NCBI RefSeq assembly: GCF_947504215.1
Contig: NZ_CANNGO010000006.1
Location: forward strand, 62,001 to 126,000
DNA length: 64,000 nucleotides
Origin: an uncultured Ruegeria sp.
Lineage (GTDB): Bacteria > Pseudomonadota > Alphaproteobacteria > Rhodobacterales > Rhodobacteraceae
Reading direction: 5' to 3'
Shown here: piece by piece, positions 8,971 to 18,033 of the stretch
Layout: every line of letters starts with the position of its first letter
Position numbering within the stretch: the stretch's first letter is position 1
Position numbers and translations under genes: made by a program
Notes under the pieces: generated by a model
The model's input: only the letters and a program-made list of their open reading frames with translations
What the model was told of the DNA's origin: nothing
Databases searched by the model: none

Positions 8971-9897
8971 ATGGCTTTGCTGAACTTCAAGAAACGTGAT
9001 GCGGCTGAAAAGGCCCCGGTAAACCCGACCGTCGAAGCCTTTTTGCAGGGTTATTCGATTGAGGTGATGCCGCGCACGGCTGAAAAGGTCGAAGATTTCC
9101 GCGCGCTGCTGCCCGAAGGTACACGCGTTTACATCGCCCATATCGAAGGCACGCCCATCGAGGATATGGTCAAGACCGCCAAGCGGATCACTGACGAAGG
9201 CTATCCGGTCATGCCGCACTTTCCGGCGCGGATTATCAAAGATGCGGCGACGCTGGAAAACTGGATCTCGATGTATCAGGGCGAGGCGGGCGTAGATCAG
9301 GCATTGCTGCTGGCCGGTGGTGTTACCAACCCACACGGCGATTTCGACAGCTCGATGCAGTTGTTGGAAAGTGGTCTGTTCGACAAGGCTGGTTTCAAAC
9401 GTCTGCATGTTGCGGGGCATCCTGAAGGCAACAAAGACATTGATCCGGACGGTTCGACCAAAAATGTCGACGATGCGCTGCGGTGGAAGCAAAAGTTCTC
9501 TGAAACCACCGACGCAGAAATGGCTCTGGCCACGCAATTTGCCTTTGAAGCCAAACCGATCATCGAATGGGCCGACAATCTGAAAGAAGCTGGTATCGAT
9601 ATTCCAGTCCATATCGGTATCGCCGGTCCGGCCAAGCTGCAGACGCTGATCAAGTTCGCCATCGCCTGTGGTGTTGGCCCATCGCTGAAGGTCCTGCAAA
9701 AGCGTGCCATGGACGTGTCAAAGCTGCTGCTGCCCTACGAGCCGACCGATGTGATTACCGAGCTGGCCAACCACAAAGCGGCCAACCCGGATTTCAACAT
9801 CACCAATGTACATTTCTTCCCGCTTGGTGGAATCAAGACCAACGCCAACTGGGCCATCAATAACGGCGGCGCTTCGGCAAAGCCTGTAAACTCCTAA
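8971..9897 (+). CDS. methylenetetrahydrofolate reductase family protein (MetF-like)
   Basis: Predicted to interconvert 5,10-methylene-THF and 5-methyl-THF with FAD. I start at ATG 8971 because GGGAGG lies 6 bases upstream, giving 308 residues; a start at 8935 would overlap the previous gene. Family features: YIAHIEGTPIEDMVKTAKR near the N-terminus, VMPHFPAR, QALLLAGGVTNPHGDFDSS and LHVAGHPEGNKDIDPDG. It belongs to the short roseobacter branch rather than the E. coli MetF type. It sits between the virulence-factor gene and the methyl-THF:corrinoid methyltransferase. In that setting it may oxidise methyl-THF arising from demethylation of methylated compounds rather than supply methionine synthesis; that is inference. 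Confidence 0.85.
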   Translation: MALLNFKKRDAAEKAPVNPTVEAFLQGYSIEVMPRTAEKVEDFRALLPEGTRVYIAHIEGTPIEDMVKTAKRITDEGYPVMPHFPARIIKDAATLENWISMYQGEAGVDQALLLAGGVTNPHGDFDSSMQLLESGLFDKAGFKRLHVAGHPEGNKDIDPDGSTKNVDDALRWKQKFSETTDAEMALATQFAFEAKPIIEWADNLKEAGIDIPVHIGIAGPAKLQTLIKFAIACGVGPSLKVLQKRAMDVSKLLLPYEPTDVITELANHKAANPDFNITNVHFFPLGGIKTNANWAINNGGASAKPVNS

Positions 9898-9906
9898 GGA
9901 ACGGAC

Positions 9907-10968
9907 ATGACGCGTACAGTCGTAGAATCAAAAACAAAAACTGCCGTTCTGGGCTTTGATGAGCCGTTTTGTGTGATCGGTGAGCGGATCAATCCGACCG
10001 GTCGCAAGAAGCTGGCAGCTGAGCTGGAAGCAGGCGATTTCTCGACTGTCGAGAAGGATGCATTGGCCCAGGTTGCGGCGGGCGCGACGGTTCTGGATAT
10101 CAACGCGGGCGTTGTCTACAACTCGAACCCCAACCCAAACGAGACCGAGCCGCCACTGATGCGCAAGATCGTTGAACTGGTGCAGGGGCTGGTCGACGTT
10201 CCGCTTTGCGTCGATTCCTCGGTTCCCGGTGCGTTGGAAGCCGGGCTTGAGGCGGCGGAAGGTCGTCCTCTGCTGAATTCGGTCACTGGCGAGGAGGATC
10301 GTCTGGAATTGGTTCTGCCGCTCGTCAAGAAGTATAACGTGCCAGTTGTTGCAATCTCGAACGACGATACGGGTATTTCAGAAGATCCAAATGTACGGTT
10401 CGAAGTGGCCAAAAAGATTGTCGAGCGCGCTGCCGACTTCGGTATCCCTGCGCATGACATCGTCGTTGACCCCTTGGTGATGCCCATTGGTGCGATGGCA
10501 ACCGCTGGCCAGCAGGTGTTTGCTCTGGTCCGTCGCTTGCGCGAGGAACTTGGTGTAAACACCACTTGCGGCGCTTCCAACGTCTCGTTCGGCCTGCCGA
10601 ACCGCCACGGTATCAACAACGCCTTCCTTCCGATGGCTATGGGCGCAGGCATGACTTCGGCGATCATGAACCCGGTGGCGCTGCCGGTTGGTCCCAAGAA
10701 ACTGGCCGAGAAAAAGGCCGAAGTTGAAGCCAAAGGCATTATCTTGCCCGCCGATATGGATGATGAAACTTTCTGCCAGCTGTTCGGTCTGGGTTCGACA
10801 CTGCCGCGTGCCGGGAAAGAGATGGAGGCCATTCGCGCCGCCAATCTGTTGACCAACAACGACCCGCATGGTGGGGCGTGGATCAAGTTCAACAAAGCCC
10901 CCAGCGAAGCCGGGGCCGAAGGGGCCGGAGGTGGTCGTCGTGGCGGTGGCCGCCGTCGTCGCGCCTGA
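9907..10968 (+). CDS. methyltetrahydrofolate:corrinoid methyltransferase (pterin-binding)
   Basis: A TIM-barrel protein of the pterin-binding family (PF00809), related to MtgA/MtrH and the MetH folate domain, expected to pass methyl groups between THF and a corrinoid protein. It has 353 residues. Motifs: GERINPTGRKKLA, TVLDINAGVVYN, LCVDSSVPGALEAGLE, SNDDTGISEDPN, VVDPLVMPIGAM and TTCGASNVSFGLPNR. The last 25 residues are not part of the fold: a Gly/Arg-rich tail, GGGRRGGGRRRRA. It begins 9 bases after the MetF-like gene and ends in a strong terminator. The partner corrinoid protein and the substrate methyltransferase are not in this window. Confidence 0.88.
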   Translation: MTRTVVESKTKTAVLGFDEPFCVIGERINPTGRKKLAAELEAGDFSTVEKDALAQVAAGATVLDINAGVVYNSNPNPNETEPPLMRKIVELVQGLVDVPLCVDSSVPGALEAGLEAAEGRPLLNSVTGEEDRLELVLPLVKKYNVPVVAISNDDTGISEDPNVRFEVAKKIVERAADFGIPAHDIVVDPLVMPIGAMATAGQQVFALVRRLREELGVNTTCGASNVSFGLPNRHGINNAFLPMAMGAGMTSAIMNPVALPVGPKKLAEKKAEVEAKGIILPADMDDETFCQLFGLGSTLPRAGKEMEAIRAANLLTNNDPHGGAWIKFNKAPSEAGAEGAGGGRRGGGRRRRA

Positions 10969-10990
10969 TTTACTTGAAACCATCAAGCGA

Positions 10991-11016
10991 GGCCGGGCCA
11001 TAAGCCCGGCCTTTTT
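10991..11016 (+). terminator. Rho-independent terminator closing the one-carbon operon
   Basis: Stem GGCCGGGC / GCCCGGCC with a short CATAA-type loop, then TTTTT. It starts 22 bases after the methyltransferase stop. Confidence 0.9.
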
Positions 11017-11094
11017 CGTTTGACTCTGATCAATGCCAGGATCCCCGATTTGGGCAAAATGGCCTGACCCAGCACACAACGATCAGGCATTATC

Positions 11095-11922
11095 ATGGCA
11101 AGACATCACCCTCCGAAACTGTCGGACGCTGACCTGTCGCAACGGTTGGCAAAGCACGACTATTACGATCAGCTTGCGGATCTGCAGGCGCAGCTTGCGC
11201 GTATTCAACAGGCCTTTTTGTTTCATGATTTAAAGGGGGTGATCGTATTCGAAGGGTGGGATGCCGCAGGCAAGGGCGGTACAATCCGTCGGATCAGTCA
11301 GGCCCTGGATCCGCGCAGCTTCAAGGTTTGGCCTATCGGGGCGCCTAGGAACTACTACCTCAATCGACACTACCTGCTACGCTTCTGGGAACGGCTGCCA
11401 CCCAGTGGGGCAATCTCAGCCTTTGATCGCAGCTGGTATGGGCGAGTGTTGGTCGAACGGATCGAAAACCTTACACCAGAAAATCGATGGCGCGCCGCGT
11501 ATCAAGAAATCAACGATTTCGAACGCATGCTGGTGGATGACGGGACACGGATCGTGAAGCTGTACTTTCACATTTCCCCCGAAGAACAGATGAAACGCTT
11601 TACTGAGCGTCTGACCAATCCGCTGAAACGTTGGAAACTAACCTATGAGGATTTTCGCAACCGCGAAAAATGGGAGGCGGCTGAGGTTGCCGTAGATGAG
11701 ATGCTAGCCCGTACGTCGACAGGTATGGCGCCGTGGCATGTTATTCCGGCAAACAACAAAAAATATGGGCGGATCAACGCGATGAGCGCGGTTGTTAAGG
11801 CGTTCTCGAAGGATGTAGACCTTAATCCTCAGCATTTGGATACGCGCACGTTGGACGCGGCCTGCGAGGCCTTGGACCTGGATCAGTCCCTGATCAACAG
11901 TCTGCGTGCGCGGACGGAATGA
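11095..11922 (+). CDS. ppk2: polyphosphate kinase 2
   Basis: A single-domain PPK2 (PF03976) of 275 residues, which moves phosphate between polyphosphate and nucleotides, usually in the direction of nucleotide phosphorylation. The P-loop GWDAAGKGGTIRR (about 54-66), the PIGAPRNYY segment, the lid FDRSWYGRVLVERIE and the later HISPEEQMKRF and WKLTYEDFRNREKW blocks are all intact. One full domain is present. It stands alone, downstream of the one-carbon operon terminator and upstream of tRNA-Gly. With ppx and phoX within 6 kb it fits a phosphate-handling neighbourhood. Whether it prefers NMP or NDP cannot be read with confidence. Confidence 0.93.
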   Translation: MARHHPPKLSDADLSQRLAKHDYYDQLADLQAQLARIQQAFLFHDLKGVIVFEGWDAAGKGGTIRRISQALDPRSFKVWPIGAPRNYYLNRHYLLRFWERLPPSGAISAFDRSWYGRVLVERIENLTPENRWRAAYQEINDFERMLVDDGTRIVKLYFHISPEEQMKRFTERLTNPLKRWKLTYEDFRNREKWEAAEVAVDEMLARTSTGMAPWHVIPANNKKYGRINAMSAVVKAFSKDVDLNPQHLDTRTLDAACEALDLDQSLINSLRARTE

Positions 11923-11993
11923 CGATTTTGCGCCGCGGCCCAGATGATCCGGCTTGAACCTTGGCTGGCGGCGATGATATCCAAACCAGAGCG

Positions 11994-12067
11994 GCGGGTA
12001 TGATGTAATGGTAGCCTGTCAGCTTCCCAAGCTGAACGCGCGGGTTCGATTCCCGCTACCCGCTCCA
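11994..12067 (+). tRNA. tRNA-Gly (anticodon CCC)
   Basis: A 74-base cloverleaf with encoded CCA. Acceptor GCGGGTA pairs with TACCCGC (12057-12063), followed by TCCA. The anticodon arm is TCAGC-TTCCCAA-GCTGA, placing CCC in the anticodon (reads GGG). The T arm CGGG-TTCGATT-CCCG is canonical. Confidence 0.96.
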
Positions 12068-12082
12068 ACTCTGACCTTCACA

Positions 12083-12937
12083 TCACGACGCACGGCGGGC
12101 TTGATACAAGTTGATCACGGCTGGAAGGCCGGCTTGGTCTGTTAACATAGGTCTGAACTCTTCAGAAACAGCCTGCCGAATTACAGAAACATCTTCTTTT
12201 GACCCGTCGAAATGAGAGATGACCCGCGCTGCCGGGCCGACGCGGGTGCATAAGGTGGCGGTTTTCTCGATCGTATCAAGAAAATTCAGCCCGATTGGGA
12301 TTGCGTGCGCCCGGACGTCTTTCAATCCGGCTTCCGTCATCATACCGATCACATGGTCCAGATCATGAAAAGCAAGCGGGCCGGGCGCGTAACGGTCAAC
12401 CTTGGGCGGATGTCCCAATCGATTGGTGGCTGCGATATGCGGTATCCGAAACCACGGATTGTCCGCCAAGGGGCCCCAGGCGGCAAACGTCATTTGACCG
12501 TTCGGTACCAGCGCTCGCGCAATGTTTTTGAACGCGGCAATGGAATCATCAAAAAACATCACCCCGAATCGAGAGATTGCCGCATCCCGGCCTGCTTCTG
12601 GAAATTGGGTGACCTGCGCATCGGCCCGTTGAAAATCAACGTTGCCCAGTCCGCTTTCTTTGGCTCGTTGCGCGGCCCGGTCCAGAAACGGTTGTGAGAT
12701 ATCGGCCCCGAGTATGTGCCCGTCAGCGCCAACTCGCCTCGCCGCAGCCAAGCTGCTGACGCCAGTTCCACAGCCGATATCCAGAACGCGCATGCCTTTA
12801 TTCAGATCGGCGTGTTTCAGAATCAAATCAATGACCGGGGCCATCATATGATCAAGCTGGTCCTCATAGGTCAGCCATTTGGCGCCAGAAGGTGAGTTGC
12901 TCCAATATTCTGCCTGGTCCTCATTCGCGATCTGCAT
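12083..12937 (-). CDS. class I SAM-dependent methyltransferase, substrate unknown
   Basis: A 284-residue Methyltransf_11/25-type enzyme. Motif I is VLDIGCGTGVSSLAAARR (about 51-68), motif II GADISQPFLDRA, and DFQRADAQ and AAISRFGVMFFDD follow, as in the UbiE/arsenite-methyltransferase-like group. The C-terminal half (HDLDHVIGMMTEAGLKDVR) forms the usual cap that gives substrate specificity; no cysteine set for arsenic binding is seen. It lies 24 bases upstream of the RamA-like gene on the same strand, and both may be co-transcribed. A small-molecule substrate is likely but cannot be named. Confidence 0.8.
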   Translation of the reverse strand: MQIANEDQAEYWSNSPSGAKWLTYEDQLDHMMAPVIDLILKHADLNKGMRVLDIGCGTGVSSLAAARRVGADGHILGADISQPFLDRAAQRAKESGLGNVDFQRADAQVTQFPEAGRDAAISRFGVMFFDDSIAAFKNIARALVPNGQMTFAAWGPLADNPWFRIPHIAATNRLGHPPKVDRYAPGPLAFHDLDHVIGMMTEAGLKDVRAHAIPIGLNFLDTIEKTATLCTRVGPAARVISHFDGSKEDVSVIRQAVSEEFRPMLTDQAGLPAVINLYQARRAS

Positions 12938-12961
12938 GCCGTCCTCCTGTGGATAGCAGGA

Positions 12962-15004
12962 CTATGCTTTGCGCCGCCTCCTGCGGCCAGCTTTTTCAGG
13001 ATCGCCGCCTGTGTTGAATGAAGGCGATGGCAGGGTAACAATCTGACCCAGTTCGGGGAATGGATCTGTCTTGTGCGGGATCGCATTTGCAGCGACGAAA
13101 TGGTCCTGAAATTTGGGTTCGATGGCGGTTTCGACCTTTGTGATCTGGCGCACGACCTGCTCGATTTCCGACCGGGCTGCGATGTTGCACAGCGCAATCC
13201 GTGCCCCGGTTCCGGCGGCATTGCCCGCGCTGGAGACTTTGTCCAACGGTGCGTCCGGGATCATCCCCAGCACCATGGCGTGTTTGGTCGAAATATGCGC
13301 CCCAAACGCGCCCGCCAGAACGACACGGTCAACCTTGTCGACGTTCATTTCGTCCATCAATAGGCGCGCACCAGCGTAGAGCGCCGATTTCGCCAATTGG
13401 ATGGCCCGAATGTCACCTTGCGTGACGGTGATCCGCGGGCCACCTTCGGCGCTGGCGTCGTGGATCAGATAGGAATGTGTGCGCCCTTCTGGGACGGCGC
13501 GAGCGGTGCCGGTTTGCTCGGCTGAACCGATCAAGCCACTTTCATCCAGCAGACCAGCGATGCGCATTTCGGCGACCGCCTCAATGATGCCGGACCCACA
13601 GATGCCGGTGATGCCAGTGGTCGCGATATCCTGATCAAACCCGTCTTCATCTGACCATTTCTCGGATCCGATGACCTGGAAGCGGGGTTCCTTGGTCACT
13701 GGGTCGATTTCAATGCGCTCGATTGCGCCAGGCGCTGCGCGCTGGCCCGAGCTGATCTGAGCGCCCTCAAACGCGGGTCCTGTGGGCGAAGAACAGGCCA
13801 ATACGCGGGTGGTGTTGCCCAATAGGATTTCGGCGTTTGTACCGACGTCAACGATCAGCACCAGATCCTCGGACTTGCCGGGTTCTTCCGACAGGGCAAC
13901 GGCGGCACAATCGGCCCCGACATGGCCAGCGATGCAGGGCAAGATGTACACTTGCGCGCGCGGATTCATGTTGGTCAGGTCCATCTCGTGTGCTGGCAGC
14001 GAGAGGCTCTCGGAGGTGGCCAACGCAAACGGAGCTTGGCCCAGTTCCACAGGATCCAACCCCAGCAGCAAGTGGTGCATGACCGGGTTGCAGACAAACA
14101 CCGTTTCCACAATCAGTTTTGCGTCGATCTCGGCGTCTTCAGCAATAGAGGTGGTCAGATCATTGATCGCCTCGCGCACTGCTTTGGTCATTTCCTGATC
14201 GCCGCCGGGGTTCATCATGGCATATGAAACGCGGCTCATCAGGTCTTCGCCAAAGCGGATCTGAGGGTTCATCAGGCCAGAGGATGCTTTGACCTGGCCG
14301 GTTTCCAGGTCGGTCAGGTGGGCGGCGATGGTGGTTGAACCGAGGTCAATCGCCAACCCATACAGGCCACCTTCGTGCAGTCCCGGCCAGATTTCCACGA
14401 TTCGACCGGCAGTGTCCTTGTGACCTTTGTGAACCGCGACCGTAACCTCCCATTTGCCTTTGCGCAGCGTGGGTTGCAGCTTGGACATAAGGGACAGATC
14501 GGCGGTGACGTCACCAATCATCCATTGCTGCTGCAAGGCCCGTTCCAAACGCTCAAGATCACCTGTCGGAGAATGCATGTCCGGCTCTTCAACCACGACA
14601 AAATAAAGTCGGGTCGCCGGATCCATGGTGATTGCCCGCGCTGTCGCCGCTTTGCGGACGACCTGTCGATGCACCTGACTTTCAGGCGGCACATCGATTA
14701 CAATATCGCCCTGAACAGTGGCTTGGCATCCCAAGCGGCGACCAGGTTTCAGCCCGCGTTTGTCGTCATAGCGCTGTTCGACCGCATTCCATTCGCTCAA
14801 CGCGCCGTCTGATACGGTGACTCCGTGCTTGGGAAACTCACCGTAGCTGGGCGTGATCTGGCACTTTGAACAAATCCCGCGTCCGCCGCAAACCGAATCC
14901 AGATCGACCCCCAACTGGCGGGCGGCGGTCAGAATCGGTGTGCCTGCGGGAAAATGCCCGCGTTTGCCTGACGGGGTAAAGACGACAAGGGGGTCGGTGG
15001 TCAT
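12962..15004 (-). CDS. corrinoid activation protein, RamA-like (2Fe-2S + ASKHA, DUF4445)
   Basis: Reductive activator of corrinoid-dependent methyltransferases: it uses ATP to bring inactive Co(II) corrinoid back to Co(I). I start at ATG 15004 (MTTDPLVVFTPSG, AAAGGCAGG upstream), giving 680 residues; a longer frame to 15196 has no support. An N-terminal plant-type 2Fe-2S domain shows C-GGRGI-CSKC (about 40-49) with a later cysteine in GCQATVQG. A linker is followed by the ASKHA ATPase: AIDLGSTTIAAHL, IVDVGTNAEILLGN and GITGICGSGIIEAVAE. The C-terminus ends in a basic tail (KAGRRRRRKA). It very likely serves the same pathway as the methyl-THF:corrinoid methyltransferase 3 kb away, though the two are transcribed apart. 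Confidence 0.88.
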   Translation of the reverse strand: MTTDPLVVFTPSGKRGHFPAGTPILTAARQLGVDLDSVCGGRGICSKCQITPSYGEFPKHGVTVSDGALSEWNAVEQRYDDKRGLKPGRRLGCQATVQGDIVIDVPPESQVHRQVVRKAATARAITMDPATRLYFVVVEEPDMHSPTGDLERLERALQQQWMIGDVTADLSLMSKLQPTLRKGKWEVTVAVHKGHKDTAGRIVEIWPGLHEGGLYGLAIDLGSTTIAAHLTDLETGQVKASSGLMNPQIRFGEDLMSRVSYAMMNPGGDQEMTKAVREAINDLTTSIAEDAEIDAKLIVETVFVCNPVMHHLLLGLDPVELGQAPFALATSESLSLPAHEMDLTNMNPRAQVYILPCIAGHVGADCAAVALSEEPGKSEDLVLIVDVGTNAEILLGNTTRVLACSSPTGPAFEGAQISSGQRAAPGAIERIEIDPVTKEPRFQVIGSEKWSDEDGFDQDIATTGITGICGSGIIEAVAEMRIAGLLDESGLIGSAEQTGTARAVPEGRTHSYLIHDASAEGGPRITVTQGDIRAIQLAKSALYAGARLLMDEMNVDKVDRVVLAGAFGAHISTKHAMVLGMIPDAPLDKVSSAGNAAGTGARIALCNIAARSEIEQVVRQITKVETAIEPKFQDHFVAANAIPHKTDPFPELGQIVTLPSPSFNTGGDPEKAGRRRRRKA

Positions 15005-15218
15005 GAACGGCCTGCCTTTTGTATTCGCACGTATCCCGCGCAACATATGGGTTTGCGGGCAAAGGGAAAGGGCATTCAGCGGCACGTTTTGCACATGTTG
15101 CGTCGTTTTGGGGCGCGGCATTGGCCCGCATGGAACAACAACTTGTTGCAGGGGGCTTTTCCTTGGGTCAAATCCATGTAATAGGGTCACCGCCAAACGG
15201 GCTTTTGCATGGAGTTAG

Positions 15219-16670
<1,452 letters not shown>

Positions 16671-16688
16671 TCCATTGGAGTCCATCTC

Positions 16689-16714
16689 ACGGCGCCCTCA
16701 ATAGGGCGCCGTTT
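16689..16714 (+). terminator. Rho-independent terminator after guaB
   Basis: Perfect 10-bp stem ACGGCGCCCT / AGGGCGCCGT with loop CAAT, then TTT and a G/T tail. Confidence 0.88.
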
Positions 16715-16765
16715 TGCGTTCGAATCTGTCATTTCGTATGCCTCTGATTGCCAAGGATAACTGAC

Positions 16766-17923
16766 ATGACCCCTGCAGCCCGTGTTCAAGCCTCAATCGA
16801 AATCCTGGATGACATTCTGGCCGGGATGCCGGTTGAAAAGGCGTTGACGGGTTGGGCCCGGCGCAGTCGCTTTGCCGGGTCGAAAGACCGCGCGGCAGTT
16901 CGCGATTATGTCTTTGATGCGTTGCGTTGCAAGCGGTCCTTTGCTGCACTTGGCGGGGCGAACACGGGGCGCGGTCTGATGATCGGCGCAGTTCGTGCCG
17001 AGCAGGGGAATTTGGAGGCGTTGTTTTCCGGAGATCGACACGCACCGTCCCCAGTTCTTGAGGCTGAAACAACCAGAGATTTCACCTCGGACTCGGAACG
17101 TTTCGACATTCCCGAGTGGTTGTGGCCCCGGTTCTCGGCATCGCTGGGCGGGGAAGCAATTCCAGCGGCGCAATCACTGCAAACCCGTGCAGCGGTTCAT
17201 CTGCGCGTGAACCTTTTGAAGGGCGACGTGGCCACTGCACTGTTGGCGCTGGAAGCTGACAATATCAAAGCGCTTCCTCATCCTGCCTGCGATACGGCGT
17301 TGGAAGTGACAGAAGGCGCGCGAAAAATCTCGCAAAGCCGCGCCTATGCCAATGGTCTGGTGGAACTGCAAGATGCAGCCAGTCAGGCGGTTGTGGCAGC
17401 CCTGGATCTAAAGCCCAGGATGCGTGTTCTTGACTATTGTGCAGGAGGCGGCGGCAAAGCGCTGGCGTTGGCCGCGCACAAAGGGCTCGAGGTGTTTGCC
17501 CATGACGTGAATGCCGGACGGATGCGCGACCTGCCAGTCCGGGCCGCGCGGGCCGGTGCAAAAATCACAATGCTGACCACTGACGAGATTGCCGATGTGG
17601 CCCCGTTTGATGTTGTTCTGGTTGATGCCCCGTGTTCGGGCAGCGGTTCATGGCGACGTGCGCCTGCAGGTAAATGGGCATTAACAGACGAGCGTTTGCA
17701 GGACCTGACGGCAATTCAGACAAGGATTTTGACGCAGATCGTGAGTTTGGTTGGGGCGCATGGGACATTAGCATATGCGACCTGCTCAATGCTGAACGAC
17801 GAAAACGGTACAGTCGTGGATCGTTTTCTTGAACGTAATCCGAAGTGGCGGGAAAGCTTTCGAAGATCGTGGCTGGTTACACACGGCACTGATGGTTTCT
17901 TCACAGCGCACTTGACGCGGTAA
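16766..17923 (+). CDS. RsmB/NOP-family rRNA (cytosine-C5) methyltransferase
   Basis: Predicted to methylate a cytosine at C5 in 16S rRNA (RsmB type, C967 in E. coli) or another RNA. I start at ATG 16766 (MTPAARVQAS) with AAGGATAA upstream, giving 385 residues. The N-terminal third is helical (NusB/Fmu-like). The SAM motif is VLDYCAGGGGKALALA (about 225-240). Both family cysteines are present: in DAPCSGSGSWRR (catalytic-motif pair) and in YATCSMLNDENG. It follows the guaB terminator and appears monocistronic. The length is shorter than E. coli RsmB (about 430), normal for the roseobacter form. Confidence 0.88.
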   Translation: MTPAARVQASIEILDDILAGMPVEKALTGWARRSRFAGSKDRAAVRDYVFDALRCKRSFAALGGANTGRGLMIGAVRAEQGNLEALFSGDRHAPSPVLEAETTRDFTSDSERFDIPEWLWPRFSASLGGEAIPAAQSLQTRAAVHLRVNLLKGDVATALLALEADNIKALPHPACDTALEVTEGARKISQSRAYANGLVELQDAASQAVVAALDLKPRMRVLDYCAGGGGKALALAAHKGLEVFAHDVNAGRMRDLPVRAARAGAKITMLTTDEIADVAPFDVVLVDAPCSGSGSWRRAPAGKWALTDERLQDLTAIQTRILTQIVSLVGAHGTLAYATCSMLNDENGTVVDRFLERNPKWRESFRRSWLVTHGTDGFFTAHLTR

Positions 17924-17972
17924 CCATCTGGCGATTAGCAACCATGGGTAGAGTATTTCTTTCTAATGTCCT

Positions 17973-17988
17973 TTAAGCGGGTGTTAAC
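17973..17988 (+). promoter_or_regulatory. CtrA-like box upstream of cckA
   Basis: TTAAGCGGGTGTTAAC: exact TTAA-N7-TTAAC, the full CtrA recognition form, 46 bp before the cckA start. The right half could serve as a -35 element with CATAGT (18010-18015) as the -10. CckA feeds phosphate to CtrA through ChpT, so this suggests feedback. That role is inferred. Confidence 0.6.
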
Positions 17989-18033
17989 GTTTTTTGGATC
18001 GTTTTAACCCATAGTCCTTACCCCGAGCCATTA

